64,000 nt of DNA from Nocardia jiangxiensis NBRC 101359 (GTDB taxonomy: Bacteria; Actinomycetota; Actinomycetes; Mycobacteriales; Mycobacteriaceae), in assembly GCF_000308615.1 (NCBI RefSeq), contig NZ_BAGB01000002.1, positions 85,470 through 149,469 of the forward strand, given 5' to 3'. The position numbers were made by a program, and so were the translations under genes. Position 1 is the first letter of the stretch. Each line of letters begins with the position of its first letter. Below are positions 26,720 to 35,098 of this stretch, piece by piece. The notes beneath the pieces are model-generated. The model was not told the origin of the DNA and made no database searches. It saw only the letters and a list, made by a program, of their open reading frames with translations.

Positions 26720-28255
26720 TCAGAGCTTGCGCGAGCGCAGCTCGTGGCCCTTGGAGGTCTTGCACCGTCCCGACTCCAGATCCCACTGCCAGCCGTGCAG
26801 GTTGCAGGTGAGGGTATTGCCCTCCACCACACCGAATTTGGACAGGTCGGCCTTGAGGTGCGGGCAGCGGCGCTGCACCTCCCAGCCGGCCAGTTCGGTC
26901 GAGGCCGAATCGTCGTGCGCCTCGGAGAACCAGCCGTCCGCGTAGGCGATTCGCTCGTCGGTGAGGCATTTGAAGAAGGTGTAGAGGAATTCGTTGTAGC
27001 CGCCGATGCGCCACGCCTGGAACCGCGTGGACAGGAAGATCGTGTTCACCCAGTCGGGTTCGTGATCGCGCAGCACCGTGCGCACCAGCTGCGGATCGAT
27101 CCGGAAACCGTAGCGGTAGCGGCCTTCACCCTCGATCGGCTCACGCACCGTCCGCTTCGGGAAGTCCAGGACGAAGGTCTGCTCACCGAGCACCAGGCCG
27201 ACCGGATAGCCGATGCCGTCGCAGATCAGATCGCTCTGCGCCATGATCGGCTCGAACAGATCCTTCAGCTGCGGCAGCAGCGGTTCCTCGCCGGTGGCCC
27301 AGCCCGCCTTCTCCGCGGCCAGCGCCGGCGCCATCCGCTCGGCCATCCGCTCGATGTATTCGGCCTTGTCGCCGTAGATCTCGTCCGGATCGACCGGATG
27401 GGTGAGCTCGAGTTCCTTGCCGCGCACATCGGCCACCGAACCCGGAATCATCAGCACGCCACCGGCATTGCCGTGGATCCGCATCTGCTCCAGGAACACG
27501 ATCTGATCCGGGAAGATGTTGCCCTCGTCGCCGCGATCGTCGTTCAGGTAGCGCAGTTCGTCGTCCAGGAACACCGGGGGACCGGCCGAGGGCACCACCC
27601 AGGTCGCCCCGACCTGCTCGATGTAGCTGCGCGCCCGGTCCATCCCGCGCTGCCGCTTCTGCTTGCCGAAATTCGACTTGGTGCGGGCCGGGATGTCGTA
27701 GACCATCGGGTACCAGATCGCGCCCGAATACTGCAGCAGATGGATGTCGATGTGGCCGAACGTCTCGTGCAGGACGTCCATATCGACCGGGCGGGCGTCG
27801 TTCATGTTGAAGCACACCGTCTCGCCGTCCGAGACGACCAGTCCGGAATCGCCGATCGGGCCGTCCGCGGGGGCGCGCAGCGCCATGATCATGATGTCCA
27901 TCTCGCCGCCCGGCCCGGTGATGGTGCGCTTCACCGAGGTCTCGGTTTCGATGAACTTCGTGAAGCCGAGCTTCTCCAGTTCGCGGCGCAGATCCGGGAC
28001 CGGGTAGTCCGGCAGCAGGACGGTCGCGTCCTTGCTGACGTGGTCGGTCAGATGTTTCGCGTCGAAATGGTCGCGGTGCAGGTGCGAGACGTACAGGAAG
28101 TCGCAGTTGCCCAGTTCGTCCCAGTCCAGTTCGGTGTTGTCCGGGAACGGGAACCAGGACCCGAAATACGCCGGGTTGACCCAGGGATCACACAGGATCG
28201 TCCCGGCCGCGGTGCGGATATGGAACCCGGCGTGCCCGACGCTGGTGATCTCCAC
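26720..28255 (-). CDS. Metallo-beta-lactamase-fold protein with C-terminal Rieske domain (Rv3818-like)
   Basis: This 511-aa two-domain protein has an N-terminal MBL-fold domain with HLHRDH at residues 58-63 (UlaG-like lineage) and a C-terminal Rieske [2Fe-2S] domain with ligands C464-x-H466 and C484-xx-H487 (RRCPHLKADL, CNLHGWQWDL). The middle 250 residues contain FNMNDARPVD and a long helical insert. The architecture is that of M. tuberculosis Rv3818. An iron-sulfur electron-transfer centre coupled to an MBL active site suggests a redox or hydroxylase role, but the substrate is unknown. There is no signal peptide. The ATG at 28255 is preceded by a GGAGGAAGGA-type ribosome site. Confidence 0.93.
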   Translation of the reverse strand: MEITSVGHAGFHIRTAAGTILCDPWVNPAYFGSWFPFPDNTELDWDELGNCDFLYVSHLHRDHFDAKHLTDHVSKDATVLLPDYPVPDLRRELEKLGFTKFIETETSVKRTITGPGGEMDIMIMALRAPADGPIGDSGLVVSDGETVCFNMNDARPVDMDVLHETFGHIDIHLLQYSGAIWYPMVYDIPARTKSNFGKQKRQRGMDRARSYIEQVGATWVVPSAGPPVFLDDELRYLNDDRGDEGNIFPDQIVFLEQMRIHGNAGGVLMIPGSVADVRGKELELTHPVDPDEIYGDKAEYIERMAERMAPALAAEKAGWATGEEPLLPQLKDLFEPIMAQSDLICDGIGYPVGLVLGEQTFVLDFPKRTVREPIEGEGRYRYGFRIDPQLVRTVLRDHEPDWVNTIFLSTRFQAWRIGGYNEFLYTFFKCLTDERIAYADGWFSEAHDDSASTELAGWEVQRRCPHLKADLSKFGVVEGNTLTCNLHGWQWDLESGRCKTSKGHELRSRKL

Positions 28256-28298
28256 GAACTTCCTTCCTCCAGATGTTTCCGGTCAACCAGGGTACCGA

Positions 28299-29204
28299 CT
28301 ACGAGGAGACGTCGCCGATGCAGTAACCCTGCTTGCCGGACTTGAGCGTGAATGTCCGGGTCTGCTCGACTCCGTCGGTGGTCAGGACCGAGGCCGAGAC
28401 GGTGACGTACGACCCCCGCAACGTCCCCGAGGTCAACGACTGGTCGACGAAGGACTGCACGTCGTCGAGCTTGCCGGGCTCGGTGGCCAGCGGCGCGGTG
28501 GTGGTCCGGCCGGCGCCGGTGGGATCCCAGATTCCCGTGGCCGCGGTACACCGCAGCGGGTGGGTGGTCTCCTTGTCGGCCGGGTCGAGCGGCGTTCCGG
28601 TGACGCGGTCGAGGTAGCGGCGCACGGTGTGCCGGGCGTCGGCGTCGTTGAACGTCGGTGTCGTCCCGGTCTGGAAGACCCGCGGGCAGGCGTATCCGGT
28701 GGCGATATCGGTGTGCTGCGCCACGACGGTGACCGCTCCGCGCCCGGTGCCCTGCCAGGTGATCGCCGTGCCGTCGTCCACGCCGGGGCGGGCCAGTGCG
28801 CTGAGGATGGCCTTCTTGTCGGTGTACATGGATTGCACGTTCTGCGGGGCCAGGGTCCAGCATTTGGCCTGCAGCCGGGTGGGTGAGACCGATTGCAGGT
28901 CCATGGCCCAGCGGGTCAGCGCGTCGGCGGCGTCGGAATCGGGTTTGGTGAGCGAGACGGTCACCGCGAGTTCGCCCGGCTTCGGCTTCGGCAGGACCGG
29001 TGCGGCCGCCACGGCGGCCGACGGGGTCGTGGGTGCGGTCGAGGCCGTGGCCAGCGGGGCAGGCGGTTCGTCGGTGTTGTAGTCGGTGCCCTCGATCCCC
29101 ACTCGCGAATCACAGCCCGCGACCAGTCCGGCCGCGATCAGTGCCAGGCCCCCGGCCAGTGCGTATCGGAGACGTCCACGCGAAGCCGGTCGGGGAAATT
29201 TCAC
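28299..29204 (-). CDS. Secreted lipoprotein of unknown function
   Basis: This 301-aa protein has a lipoprotein signal peptide: basic start MKFPRPASRGRLR, a hydrophobic stretch, and the lipobox LVAGC near residue 33. The mature protein starts with a Pro/Ala/Thr-rich linker (PPAPLATASTAP). It then forms a domain with three cysteines besides the lipid-modified one (KCWTLAP, YACPRVF, LRCTAAT) and a late CIGDVSS. GTG 29204 was chosen because AAAGAGG sits 9 nt upstream; an upstream in-frame start at 29270 would place 22 odd residues before the signal. It is upstream of, and oriented like, the MBL-Rieske gene. No family recognised. Confidence 0.82.
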   Translation of the reverse strand: MKFPRPASRGRLRYALAGGLALIAAGLVAGCDSRVGIEGTDYNTDEPPAPLATASTAPTTPSAAVAAAPVLPKPKPGELAVTVSLTKPDSDAADALTRWAMDLQSVSPTRLQAKCWTLAPQNVQSMYTDKKAILSALARPGVDDGTAITWQGTGRGAVTVVAQHTDIATGYACPRVFQTGTTPTFNDADARHTVRRYLDRVTGTPLDPADKETTHPLRCTAATGIWDPTGAGRTTTAPLATEPGKLDDVQSFVDQSLTSGTLRGSYVTVSASVLTTDGVEQTRTFTLKSGKQGYCIGDVSS

Positions 29205-29316
29205 TGCGGTGAACCTCTTTCCTGTACGCGTGTGCGGTTGTCTGGCAGGCGTGTGTGTGGACTGCGACACACGCCTGGGTGTAGCCCGATGTGCCGGGGA
29301 CTACGCTAGCGGAATT

Positions 29317-30114
29317 GTGGAACCCGTCTACCGGTCGATCATCGGCCTGGCCCGCACCGTCTTCTTCGCGCAGGGGCTGAAATTCGATGTCCGAGGGGCC
29401 GAGCGCATCCCCGCCGTCGGTGGCGCGGTCATCGCCATCAATCACACCGGCTACATGGACTTCACCTATGCCGGGCTGCCCGCGCGCACCCCGAAACGGT
29501 ACATCCGGTTCATGGCCAAGAAGGAGGTGTTCGACAGCGGGGTCTCGGGTCCGATCATGCGCGCGCTGCGGCACATTCCGGTGGACCGCTCGGCCGGGGC
29601 CGACTCCTACAAGGCCGCGCTGGAATATCTGCGGCGCGGTGAGCTGGTCGGGGTGTACCCGGAGGCGACGATCAGCCGCAGTTTCGAGATCAAGGAATTC
29701 AAATCCGGCGCGGCTCGGATGTCGATCGAATCGGGCGTGCCGATCATCCCGATGGTGATCTGGGGCGCGCAGCGGGTGTGGACCAAGGGGCATCCCAAAC
29801 GCCTGGGCCGCACCAACACTCCGATCCGGATCGCGGTGGGTGAGCCGATCGCGCCGCCCGTGATGGGCGACGGGGATAGCGGCGAGGTGGCCGCGGAACT
29901 GACCCTGCGCCTGCGCGCGACGATGCAGCAGATGCTCGAGCAGTTGCAGCAGGGCTACCAGCTCGAACCGGGCGCATACTGGGTTCCGGCTCGGCTGGGC
30001 GGCGGTGCGCCCACACTGGAGGAGGCGAACGCGATGGATGCCGCGGACGCGGCCGCCAAGGCCGAACGCGCTGCGGCGGAACGGAATTCGGCTACCGGCG
30101 AACCGGATCGGTAG
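29317..30114 (+). CDS. PlsC-family 1-acylglycerol-3-phosphate-type acyltransferase
   Basis: This 265-aa acyltransferase transfers a fatty acyl chain to a lysophospholipid or similar acceptor at the membrane. The HX4D catalytic motif is NHTGYMD, followed by RFMAKKEVF and the acceptor-binding VYPEATISRS (usually PEGT) and IPMVIWGAQR. The last 40 residues form a charged Ala-rich helix. The GTG at 29317 lies 9 nt after TACGCT, so the transcript may be leaderless. It is a close paralogue of the next gene, 36 bp downstream. M. tuberculosis has a run of three such genes, Rv3814c-Rv3816c. Confidence 0.91.
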   Translation: MEPVYRSIIGLARTVFFAQGLKFDVRGAERIPAVGGAVIAINHTGYMDFTYAGLPARTPKRYIRFMAKKEVFDSGVSGPIMRALRHIPVDRSAGADSYKAALEYLRRGELVGVYPEATISRSFEIKEFKSGAARMSIESGVPIIPMVIWGAQRVWTKGHPKRLGRTNTPIRIAVGEPIAPPVMGDGDSGEVAAELTLRLRATMQQMLEQLQQGYQLEPGAYWVPARLGGGAPTLEEANAMDAADAAAKAERAAAERNSATGEPDR

Positions 30115-30150
30115 TCCGGCACCGAGAGTGGATGCACAGGAGTTGTGAAC

Positions 30151-30924
30151 ATGGCGCGCGAACCCGTATTCGACGTTCTCACCGGATTGGTCCGCACTAT
30201 TTTCCGGGCGCAGGGCCTGCGGATGGACATCACCGGGCAGGAGAACATTCCGCGCTCCGGGGGTGCGGTACTGGCCGTGAACCACACCGCCTACCTGGAT
30301 TTCATGGAGGTCGGCCTGGTGGGCCGACGCTCGGGCCGCAACGTCCGCTACATGATGAAGGCCGAACTCGAGCACGGCATCGTCGGCTGGCTCATGAAGC
30401 ACTGCAAGGCGATCGGCGTCGATCGCAGCCACGGTGCGGAGTCCTACGGGCGTGCGGTGACGGCGTTGCGGGACGGTGAGATCGTGGTCGTCTATCCGGA
30501 GGCGACGATCAGCCGCAGTTTCGAGTTGAAGGAATTCAAATCCGGCGCGGCGCGGATGGCGATCGAATCGGGTACGCCGATCGTGCCGATGACGATCTGG
30601 GGCGCGCAACGCATCTGGACCAAGGACAACCCGAAGGAACTGGGCCGCAAACATTTCCCGATCCACATTCGCATCGGCGAGCCCGTCCCGCCGCCGCCCG
30701 GCGAACTCACCGCCGCCGGAGTGGACGAGCTGACCGCCGAATTGCGTTCGCGCATGGGCGATCTGCTCGAGCAGGCGCAGGTGGGATACGACATGCCCGC
30801 GGGCGCGCGCTGGGTGCCCGCCCGATTGGGCGGCGGCGCGCCCACTCCGGAGCGGGCGGCGGTATTGGATGAAGAGGAACTCGCGCGTCGTCGAGCCGCG
30901 GCCCAGCGTAGAGCGGAGCGCTGA
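30151..30924 (+). CDS. PlsC-family acyltransferase (tandem paralogue)
   Basis: This 257-aa acyltransferase has HX4D motif NHTAYLD, YMMKAELEHG, the acceptor site VYPEATISRSFELKEF and IVPMTIWGAQR. It is similar over its whole length to the preceding gene, including the unusual PEAT motif and the end LGGGAPTPE, indicating tandem duplication. The ATG at 30151 follows AGGAG by 8 nt; the GTG at 30145 is too close to it. Acyl donor and acceptor are unknown. In mycolic-acid bacteria a role in phosphatidic acid, phosphatidylinositol mannoside or triacylglycerol synthesis would fit. Confidence 0.92.
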   Translation: MAREPVFDVLTGLVRTIFRAQGLRMDITGQENIPRSGGAVLAVNHTAYLDFMEVGLVGRRSGRNVRYMMKAELEHGIVGWLMKHCKAIGVDRSHGAESYGRAVTALRDGEIVVVYPEATISRSFELKEFKSGAARMAIESGTPIVPMTIWGAQRIWTKDNPKELGRKHFPIHIRIGEPVPPPPGELTAAGVDELTAELRSRMGDLLEQAQVGYDMPAGARWVPARLGGGAPTPERAAVLDEEELARRRAAAQRRAER

Positions 30925-30994
30925 GCCGCGGATCGGATCGTTCGGCGGCGACTGTCGGACCAGCCGGGTCCGTCCTCGTGGCTGTGCCCGGCTG

Positions 30995-31160
30995 CTACTG
31001 TGTGACGGCCCGATTCGACGGAGTGGCATCGCCGCGCCGGGTGGCCGCCGCTCCGATGACGCCGATGGCGGCGGCGATCCAGAAGGTGAGCGGGAATCCG
31101 GTGGTGACCGAGCCGACCATCAGGGCGGTGGCGAGCTGGCTGCCGAAGGCGCCGCCGGTC
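30995..31160 (-). pseudogene. C-terminal relic of an MFS-type transporter
   Basis: The minus strand encodes about 54 residues ending in a stop. They include AFGSQLATALMVGSV and FPLTFWIAAAIGVIGAAA, two hydrophobic helices typical of the last segments of a major-facilitator drug exporter. The reading frame simply abuts plus-strand TetR coding sequence at about 31160. The N-terminal 400 or so residues are missing. No start codon or ribosome site serves it. Confidence 0.66.
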
Positions 31161-31439
31161 ACCTCGACCTCCCTCCCGTTCGCCGAGGCCGCGATCGCCG
31201 CCTTCCTCGAGGCCGGTCTCGACGAGGCCGCCGCCGCCCACGCCTACCGCGCCACCTGGCACCTGCTCATCGGCCAGATCGTCAACGACCACCCGCTCGG
31301 CCACCCGGGCTTCACCGTCGACCCCGCCATCTACCCAGCCCTCACCGCCACCCGCCCGCACCTGTCCCACCTCGACTTCGTCGCCGAATTCGAGTGGTCC
31401 CTGAACCAACTCCTGAACGGTATCCTCGGCCCGGAGTGA
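31161..31439 (+). pseudogene. C-terminal relic of a TetR-family repressor
   Basis: About 92 codons encode the ligand-binding end of a TetR-class regulator (PFAEAAIAAFLEAGLDEA, HAYRATWHLLIGQIV, PHLSHLDFVAEFEWSLNQLL). The DNA-binding HTH is absent. An open frame runs back to 30978, but that part is only the antisense of the transporter relic and has no ribosome site. The two relics point away from each other with both 5' ends missing, so one deletion removed the divergent promoter and both N-termini. Confidence 0.7.
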
Positions 31440-31503
31440 AGCGTCGAGGCGGCGGCGGAGTCACGGGTTCGATTGCGCTGCAACGCTTGTGGGTTGATGG
31501 GTA

Positions 31504-32316
31504 TCAGCTGCGGAAAGCCGTGGTGCAGGGAGTGGGGGCAGGGAGGGCGCCGCGGAAGTAGGCCGATGGGGCGGTGCCCATCAGGGTGCGGAATTCGGCG
31601 GTCATATGGGACTGGTCGTAGTAGCCGTGCGTGGCGGCGGTGCTGGCCAAGGGGTCCGGGGTGGGATCGGCCAGCACGCGGCGGAGGCGGCCGATCCGGG
31701 AGAACTGCTTGGGGGACAGGCCGATTCCGGTGGCGAATAGGGTGCGGAGTTGGCGTTCGCTGATGGCGAGACGGGCGGCCACCTCGGGGACGGGGATCGA
31801 CTGTTCGGCCAGGATCGCGGTGGCCGTGTCCAGCATTCGGCGCTGGCGGTGGTGCTCCGGATCGTCGGAAAGTATGTGCGGCAGTGCGTATTCCAGAATG
31901 CGCAGCGCCTCGTCCGGGGTACTGTGCAGCAGTCGGTCCGTGAATCCGGCCAGCGGGCCCGGGAAGTCCGCCAGCGGGCGCACGCGGTCGGTCAGTTCGA
32001 TCGCGGCGACGCCCAGCAGCGGTCGCACCGCGGCGGGGGCCAGGCGTAATCGCTGACAGGTCGCGGATTCCTCGGCCCGTTTGTACGTCGCGCGGGTGCG
32101 CGGGCCGACCACCGCGACGTCGCGGCGGCCCGACCGCTCGGCCCGGATGACCACGGTGGTCACCGCATGCGGCACATGAGTGAACGGCTCGGCCAGATCG
32201 TCGAGGAACGGGATGCGGCCGACGCCCGTGACCCACGGTCGCAGAGCCGCCGGAGCCGCGAGCAGCTGCTCGAACTGCTCGGTGGTGCGCACGGGCGCGA
32301 GGGACAGGACGCTCAC
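31504..32316 (-). CDS. AraC-family transcriptional regulator
   Basis: This 270-aa regulator has a C-terminal AraC/XylS double HTH (about residues 175-260): PVPEVAARLAISERQLRTLF and YYDQSHMTAEFRTLMGTAPSAY. The N-terminal 150 residues form the DUF6597-like sensing part with a LSLAPVR start and a central PRTRATYKRA. GTG 32316 was chosen because TACAGT (32329-32324 on the minus strand) ends 7 nt before it, suggesting a leaderless promoter; the frame upstream is the antisense of the next gene. It is divergent from the NAD(P)H-binding gene, with an 86-bp shared promoter region, and is therefore a likely regulator of it. Confidence 0.9.
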   Translation of the reverse strand: MSVLSLAPVRTTEQFEQLLAAPAALRPWVTGVGRIPFLDDLAEPFTHVPHAVTTVVIRAERSGRRDVAVVGPRTRATYKRAEESATCQRLRLAPAAVRPLLGVAAIELTDRVRPLADFPGPLAGFTDRLLHSTPDEALRILEYALPHILSDDPEHHRQRRMLDTATAILAEQSIPVPEVAARLAISERQLRTLFATGIGLSPKQFSRIGRLRRVLADPTPDPLASTAATHGYYDQSHMTAEFRTLMGTAPSAYFRGALPAPTPCTTAFRS

Positions 32317-32402
32317 CGAGCCGACTGTAGGCGCGTCGGGCCGGGAATGGTCGTGCCGAATTCTCCTATGCCGGTGACCCCGGACCGCAGCAGGCTGAGC
32401 CC

Positions 32403-33278
32403 ATGATTCTGGTGACAGGCGCCACGGGTGCCATCGGCGGTGCTGTGGTTCGGCAATTGGTCGAACGCGGCGAGCAGGTTCGCGCATTCACGAGGAATCC
32501 GCAGGCGGCGCGGATGCCCGAGGGGGTCGAGGTGGTGCGCGGCGACTACGCGGATCCGCCCTCGGTCGCCGCGGCCATGGCGGATGTGCAGGCGGCATTC
32601 CTGGTCAATATCCCCGCACCGGGCCGACCCGACAGCGACGTCGCACTGGTCGCCGCGGCGCGATCGGCGGGCGTGCGGCGACTGGTGAAGCTCTCCGCCA
32701 TCGGCACCGGCGATCCCGCGCTGCAGGATTTCGCGAACTGGCATGTACCCGGTGAGCAGGCGGTGCGGGACAGCGGTCTGACGTGGACGATCCTGCGCCC
32801 CAGCTCATTCGCCTCCAATACGCTCGCCTGGGCTGAGGCGATCCGGACCGGCGAACCGGTGCCGATCCGCACCGGGACGGGCGGTCAGGGGGTGATCGAT
32901 CCGCGGGACGTCGCGGCGGTGGCGGTCGAGGCGCTGGTGTCCGACGAGCATGCGGGGCAGGTGTACACGCTGACCGGATCCGTGGCGCTGTCCGAACCGG
33001 ATCAGGCCAGTGTGCTGGCCACCGAACTGGGCCGCCCGGTGACGCTCGCACCGCTGTCGCAGGACGCGGTACTGGCGCATCTGCGGGCGCGCGGGCTGTC
33101 CGAGGAGTACATCGATGTGGTGCTGCGCGGTTCGGCCTTCGTCCGCGACGGCGGGAACACCACCGTCACCGATGACGTCCAGCGGGTGCTCGGCCGCGCA
33201 CCTTGGACGTATGCGCAGTGGGTGCGGGACCATCTCGCGGCGTTCACGGACGAGAACGGCGGCGCAATCGAGACATAG
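32403..33278 (+). CDS. NAD(P)H-binding, NmrA/atypical SDR-family protein
   Basis: This 291-aa Rossmann-fold protein has the extended/atypical SDR nucleotide motif ILVTGATGAIGGAVV at the N-terminus, TRNPQAARMP, and no YxxxK catalytic pair. It belongs with the NmrA/HSCARG-type or quinone-reductase-like (QorB) members, which sense or use NADPH. LRPSSFASN and GVIDPRDVAAVAVEAL are typical later motifs. The ATG at 32403 follows CAGGCT by 6 nt, possibly leaderless. It is divergently paired with the AraC regulator, whose target it probably is. Confidence 0.91.
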   Translation: MILVTGATGAIGGAVVRQLVERGEQVRAFTRNPQAARMPEGVEVVRGDYADPPSVAAAMADVQAAFLVNIPAPGRPDSDVALVAAARSAGVRRLVKLSAIGTGDPALQDFANWHVPGEQAVRDSGLTWTILRPSSFASNTLAWAEAIRTGEPVPIRTGTGGQGVIDPRDVAAVAVEALVSDEHAGQVYTLTGSVALSEPDQASVLATELGRPVTLAPLSQDAVLAHLRARGLSEEYIDVVLRGSAFVRDGGNTTVTDDVQRVLGRAPWTYAQWVRDHLAAFTDENGGAIET

Positions 33279-33392
33279 CGGACTGGACGGGTGATCCGAC
33301 ACGCGGTACGCCACGCCGTATCCGCCCGATGACAAGGCGGCAACCCGGCAATTCATGGCGCATGTCGGACCGAGTGGATACGGTCGGAGATC

Positions 33393-34403
33393 ATGACGCG
33401 CTATGTGATGCCGGCCGAGTCCGCGCCGCATGCCCGGACGTGGTTGGCGTGGCCCGCCAAGGAGTCCGTCTGGGAGGAACTACTGCCCGCGGCGCGCGCG
33501 GATGTGGCACGACTGGCTCATGCCATCGCCGAGCACGAACCGGTCGCGCTGCTGGCGCGGCGCGAGCATGTCGAGGATGCGCGCCAGGTCGTCGGTGACG
33601 GGGTCAAGGTCGTCTCGGCCCCGCTGGACGACTTATGGGTGCGCGATACCGGTGCGACGTTCGTGAAGGCGCCCGGCGGCGACGTGGTGGGTATCGACTT
33701 CAACTTCAACGGCTGGGGGCAGAAGGCCGAATACCACCTCGACGCACGGGTGGCGCGAAAGATGCTGGAGTACGAGGGAATCGAGCGGGTGGTCGCGCCG
33801 ATCGTCGCCGAGGGCGGATCGCTCGAGGTCGACGGCGAGGGCACGCTGCTGGCGACCGAGAGTTCCCTGGTCAATCCGACGCGCAATCCGGACAGTGACC
33901 ACGACGCGATCGAACGTGCCCTGGGCGACCTGCTCGGCGTGCGAAAAGTGGTGTGGCTGCAGGGCGTCGCGGGCCGGGAAGTGACGGACTGCCACGTCGA
34001 CGCGGTGGCGCGTTTCGCCCGGCCCGGAACGGTCGTGGTGGATCTGCCGGTGGATCCGGATCGCGACGACGTCTTCGCCCGCGCCGCCGCCCGCGCCCGC
34101 GAGATCCTGCGCGAGGCCACCGATGCCGCGGGGCGCAGTTTCGAGGTCATCGAACTGCCGCAACCGAATCGGGCCGATATGCCCGGCACGCGCGGCGCCG
34201 AGTTCCTGTACACCTACGTGCACTTCTACGTCGGCAACGACGCGGTCTACATGCCCGCCTACGGCGACCGTCACGGTGACGATCGCGCCGCGGGCATCCT
34301 CGCCGATGCGTTCCCGGGCCGGGAGATCGTCCCGGTGGAGTTCAACGCCGTCGCCGAGGGCGGCGGCGGGATTCACGCGGCCACCCAGCAGCAACCCGCT
34401 TGA
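33393..34403 (+). CDS. Agmatine/peptidylarginine deiminase-family protein lacking the usual catalytic Cys
   Basis: This 336-aa guanidino-modifying (pentein-fold) protein resembles actinobacterial agmatine deiminases, which convert agmatine to N-carbamoylputrescine. Conserved features are LDDLWVRDTGAT (residues 78-89), GWGQK, EGGSLEVDGEGTLLATESS, NPTRNP and the His/Asp motif TDCHVD (198-203). In the family the nucleophile is the Cys of GGGxIHC; here the motif reads GGGGIHAATQQQP with Ala329 in its place. A Cys appears instead at position 200, next to the catalytic His201. The protein may be inactive, altered in chemistry, or a binding protein. ATG 33393. It converges with the transporter operon. 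Confidence 0.89.
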   Translation: MTRYVMPAESAPHARTWLAWPAKESVWEELLPAARADVARLAHAIAEHEPVALLARREHVEDARQVVGDGVKVVSAPLDDLWVRDTGATFVKAPGGDVVGIDFNFNGWGQKAEYHLDARVARKMLEYEGIERVVAPIVAEGGSLEVDGEGTLLATESSLVNPTRNPDSDHDAIERALGDLLGVRKVVWLQGVAGREVTDCHVDAVARFARPGTVVVDLPVDPDRDDVFARAAARAREILREATDAAGRSFEVIELPQPNRADMPGTRGAEFLYTYVHFYVGNDAVYMPAYGDRHGDDRAAGILADAFPGREIVPVEFNAVAEGGGGIHAATQQQPA

Positions 34404-34429
34404 CGGACAAGGGAATCCGCCCCCGCGGG

Positions 34430-35098
34430 TCAGCTGGGGTCCGAGCCGCGGATCGCGGAGAACCACACCGCGACACCCGCGGCGACCGTGGCGCCTGCGG
34501 CGAACCCCGGAAATCCGCCGCCGACGACGTACACCCACAGCAGTGCGGCGAACGGTGCGGCCACGACGAATTGGCCGTCCAGCAGGAGGCGACGGGTGAA
34601 GCGGGCCGCGTCGGCGGCGTGGGCCGGGCCGTCGGGATCGGGGCGAGTCGGATTGTCGTGCAGGCGGCCGACAGGTTCGCGATCGCGTACCGGGCCCGAG
34701 GGATACAGCCGGACGTTGTCGAGATACACCGTGCCATCACGGAATTCGGCCGTCGAATCGGTCGCGGTGACCAGCATGGGATCGAAATAGACCGGCAGCC
34801 AGCGGGTTCGATCACCTGCGCTGAGTTCGAGCCACGAGCGGCTGAGCAGCCGGTGCTGTTGACGTATCCGGCGGCAGCCCGGGACGTTTCCAGGTATTCC
34901 GGGATCGGTATGCCACGGCAACACCCCGGACGCGACCATCAGCCGAAATGCGCTGTACACCAACACGACCAACGCGACAGCGCCCAACATGGCCAACTGC
35001 TCCGCATCGGCGAACGGCGCCCAGGCGAGGCAGATCACCAGGGCGCCGATCGTCGTCAGAACCGGATAGGCCAGCGGGTGGCCCGAGCCGGAAATCAC
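34430..35098 (-). CDS. Membrane protein of unknown function at the end of the peptide-transporter operon
   Basis: This 222-aa protein has two transmembrane helices near the N-terminus (about residues 10-60), a soluble middle of about 100 residues rich in Arg/Asp (TRWLPVYFDPMLVTAT, DNVRLYPSG), and two helices at the C-terminus. The GTG at 35098 overlaps the TGA of the substrate-binding protein gene (GTGA), so it is coupled to the ABC operon; a TTG at 35122 is less likely. No family recognised. Membership of the operon suggests an accessory role in peptide uptake, by inference. Confidence 0.77.
   Translation of the reverse strand: MISGSGHPLAYPVLTTIGALVICLAWAPFADAEQLAMLGAVALVVLVYSAFRLMVASGVLPWHTDPGIPGNVPGCRRIRQQHRLLSRSWLELSAGDRTRWLPVYFDPMLVTATDSTAEFRDGTVYLDNVRLYPSGPVRDREPVGRLHDNPTRPDPDGPAHAADAARFTRRLLLDGQFVVAAPFAALLWVYVVGGGFPGFAAGATVAAGVAVWFSAIRGSDPS

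Noticed and set aside
29110..31029. 639-aa open frame on the minus strand
   Set aside because: Shadow of the two tandem acyltransferases; its internal repetition only mirrors their duplication.
30978..31439. 153-aa open frame read as one protein
   Set aside because: The N-terminal half is the antisense of a transporter relic and only the C-terminal half is TetR; there is no ribosome site. Treated as two pseudogene fragments.
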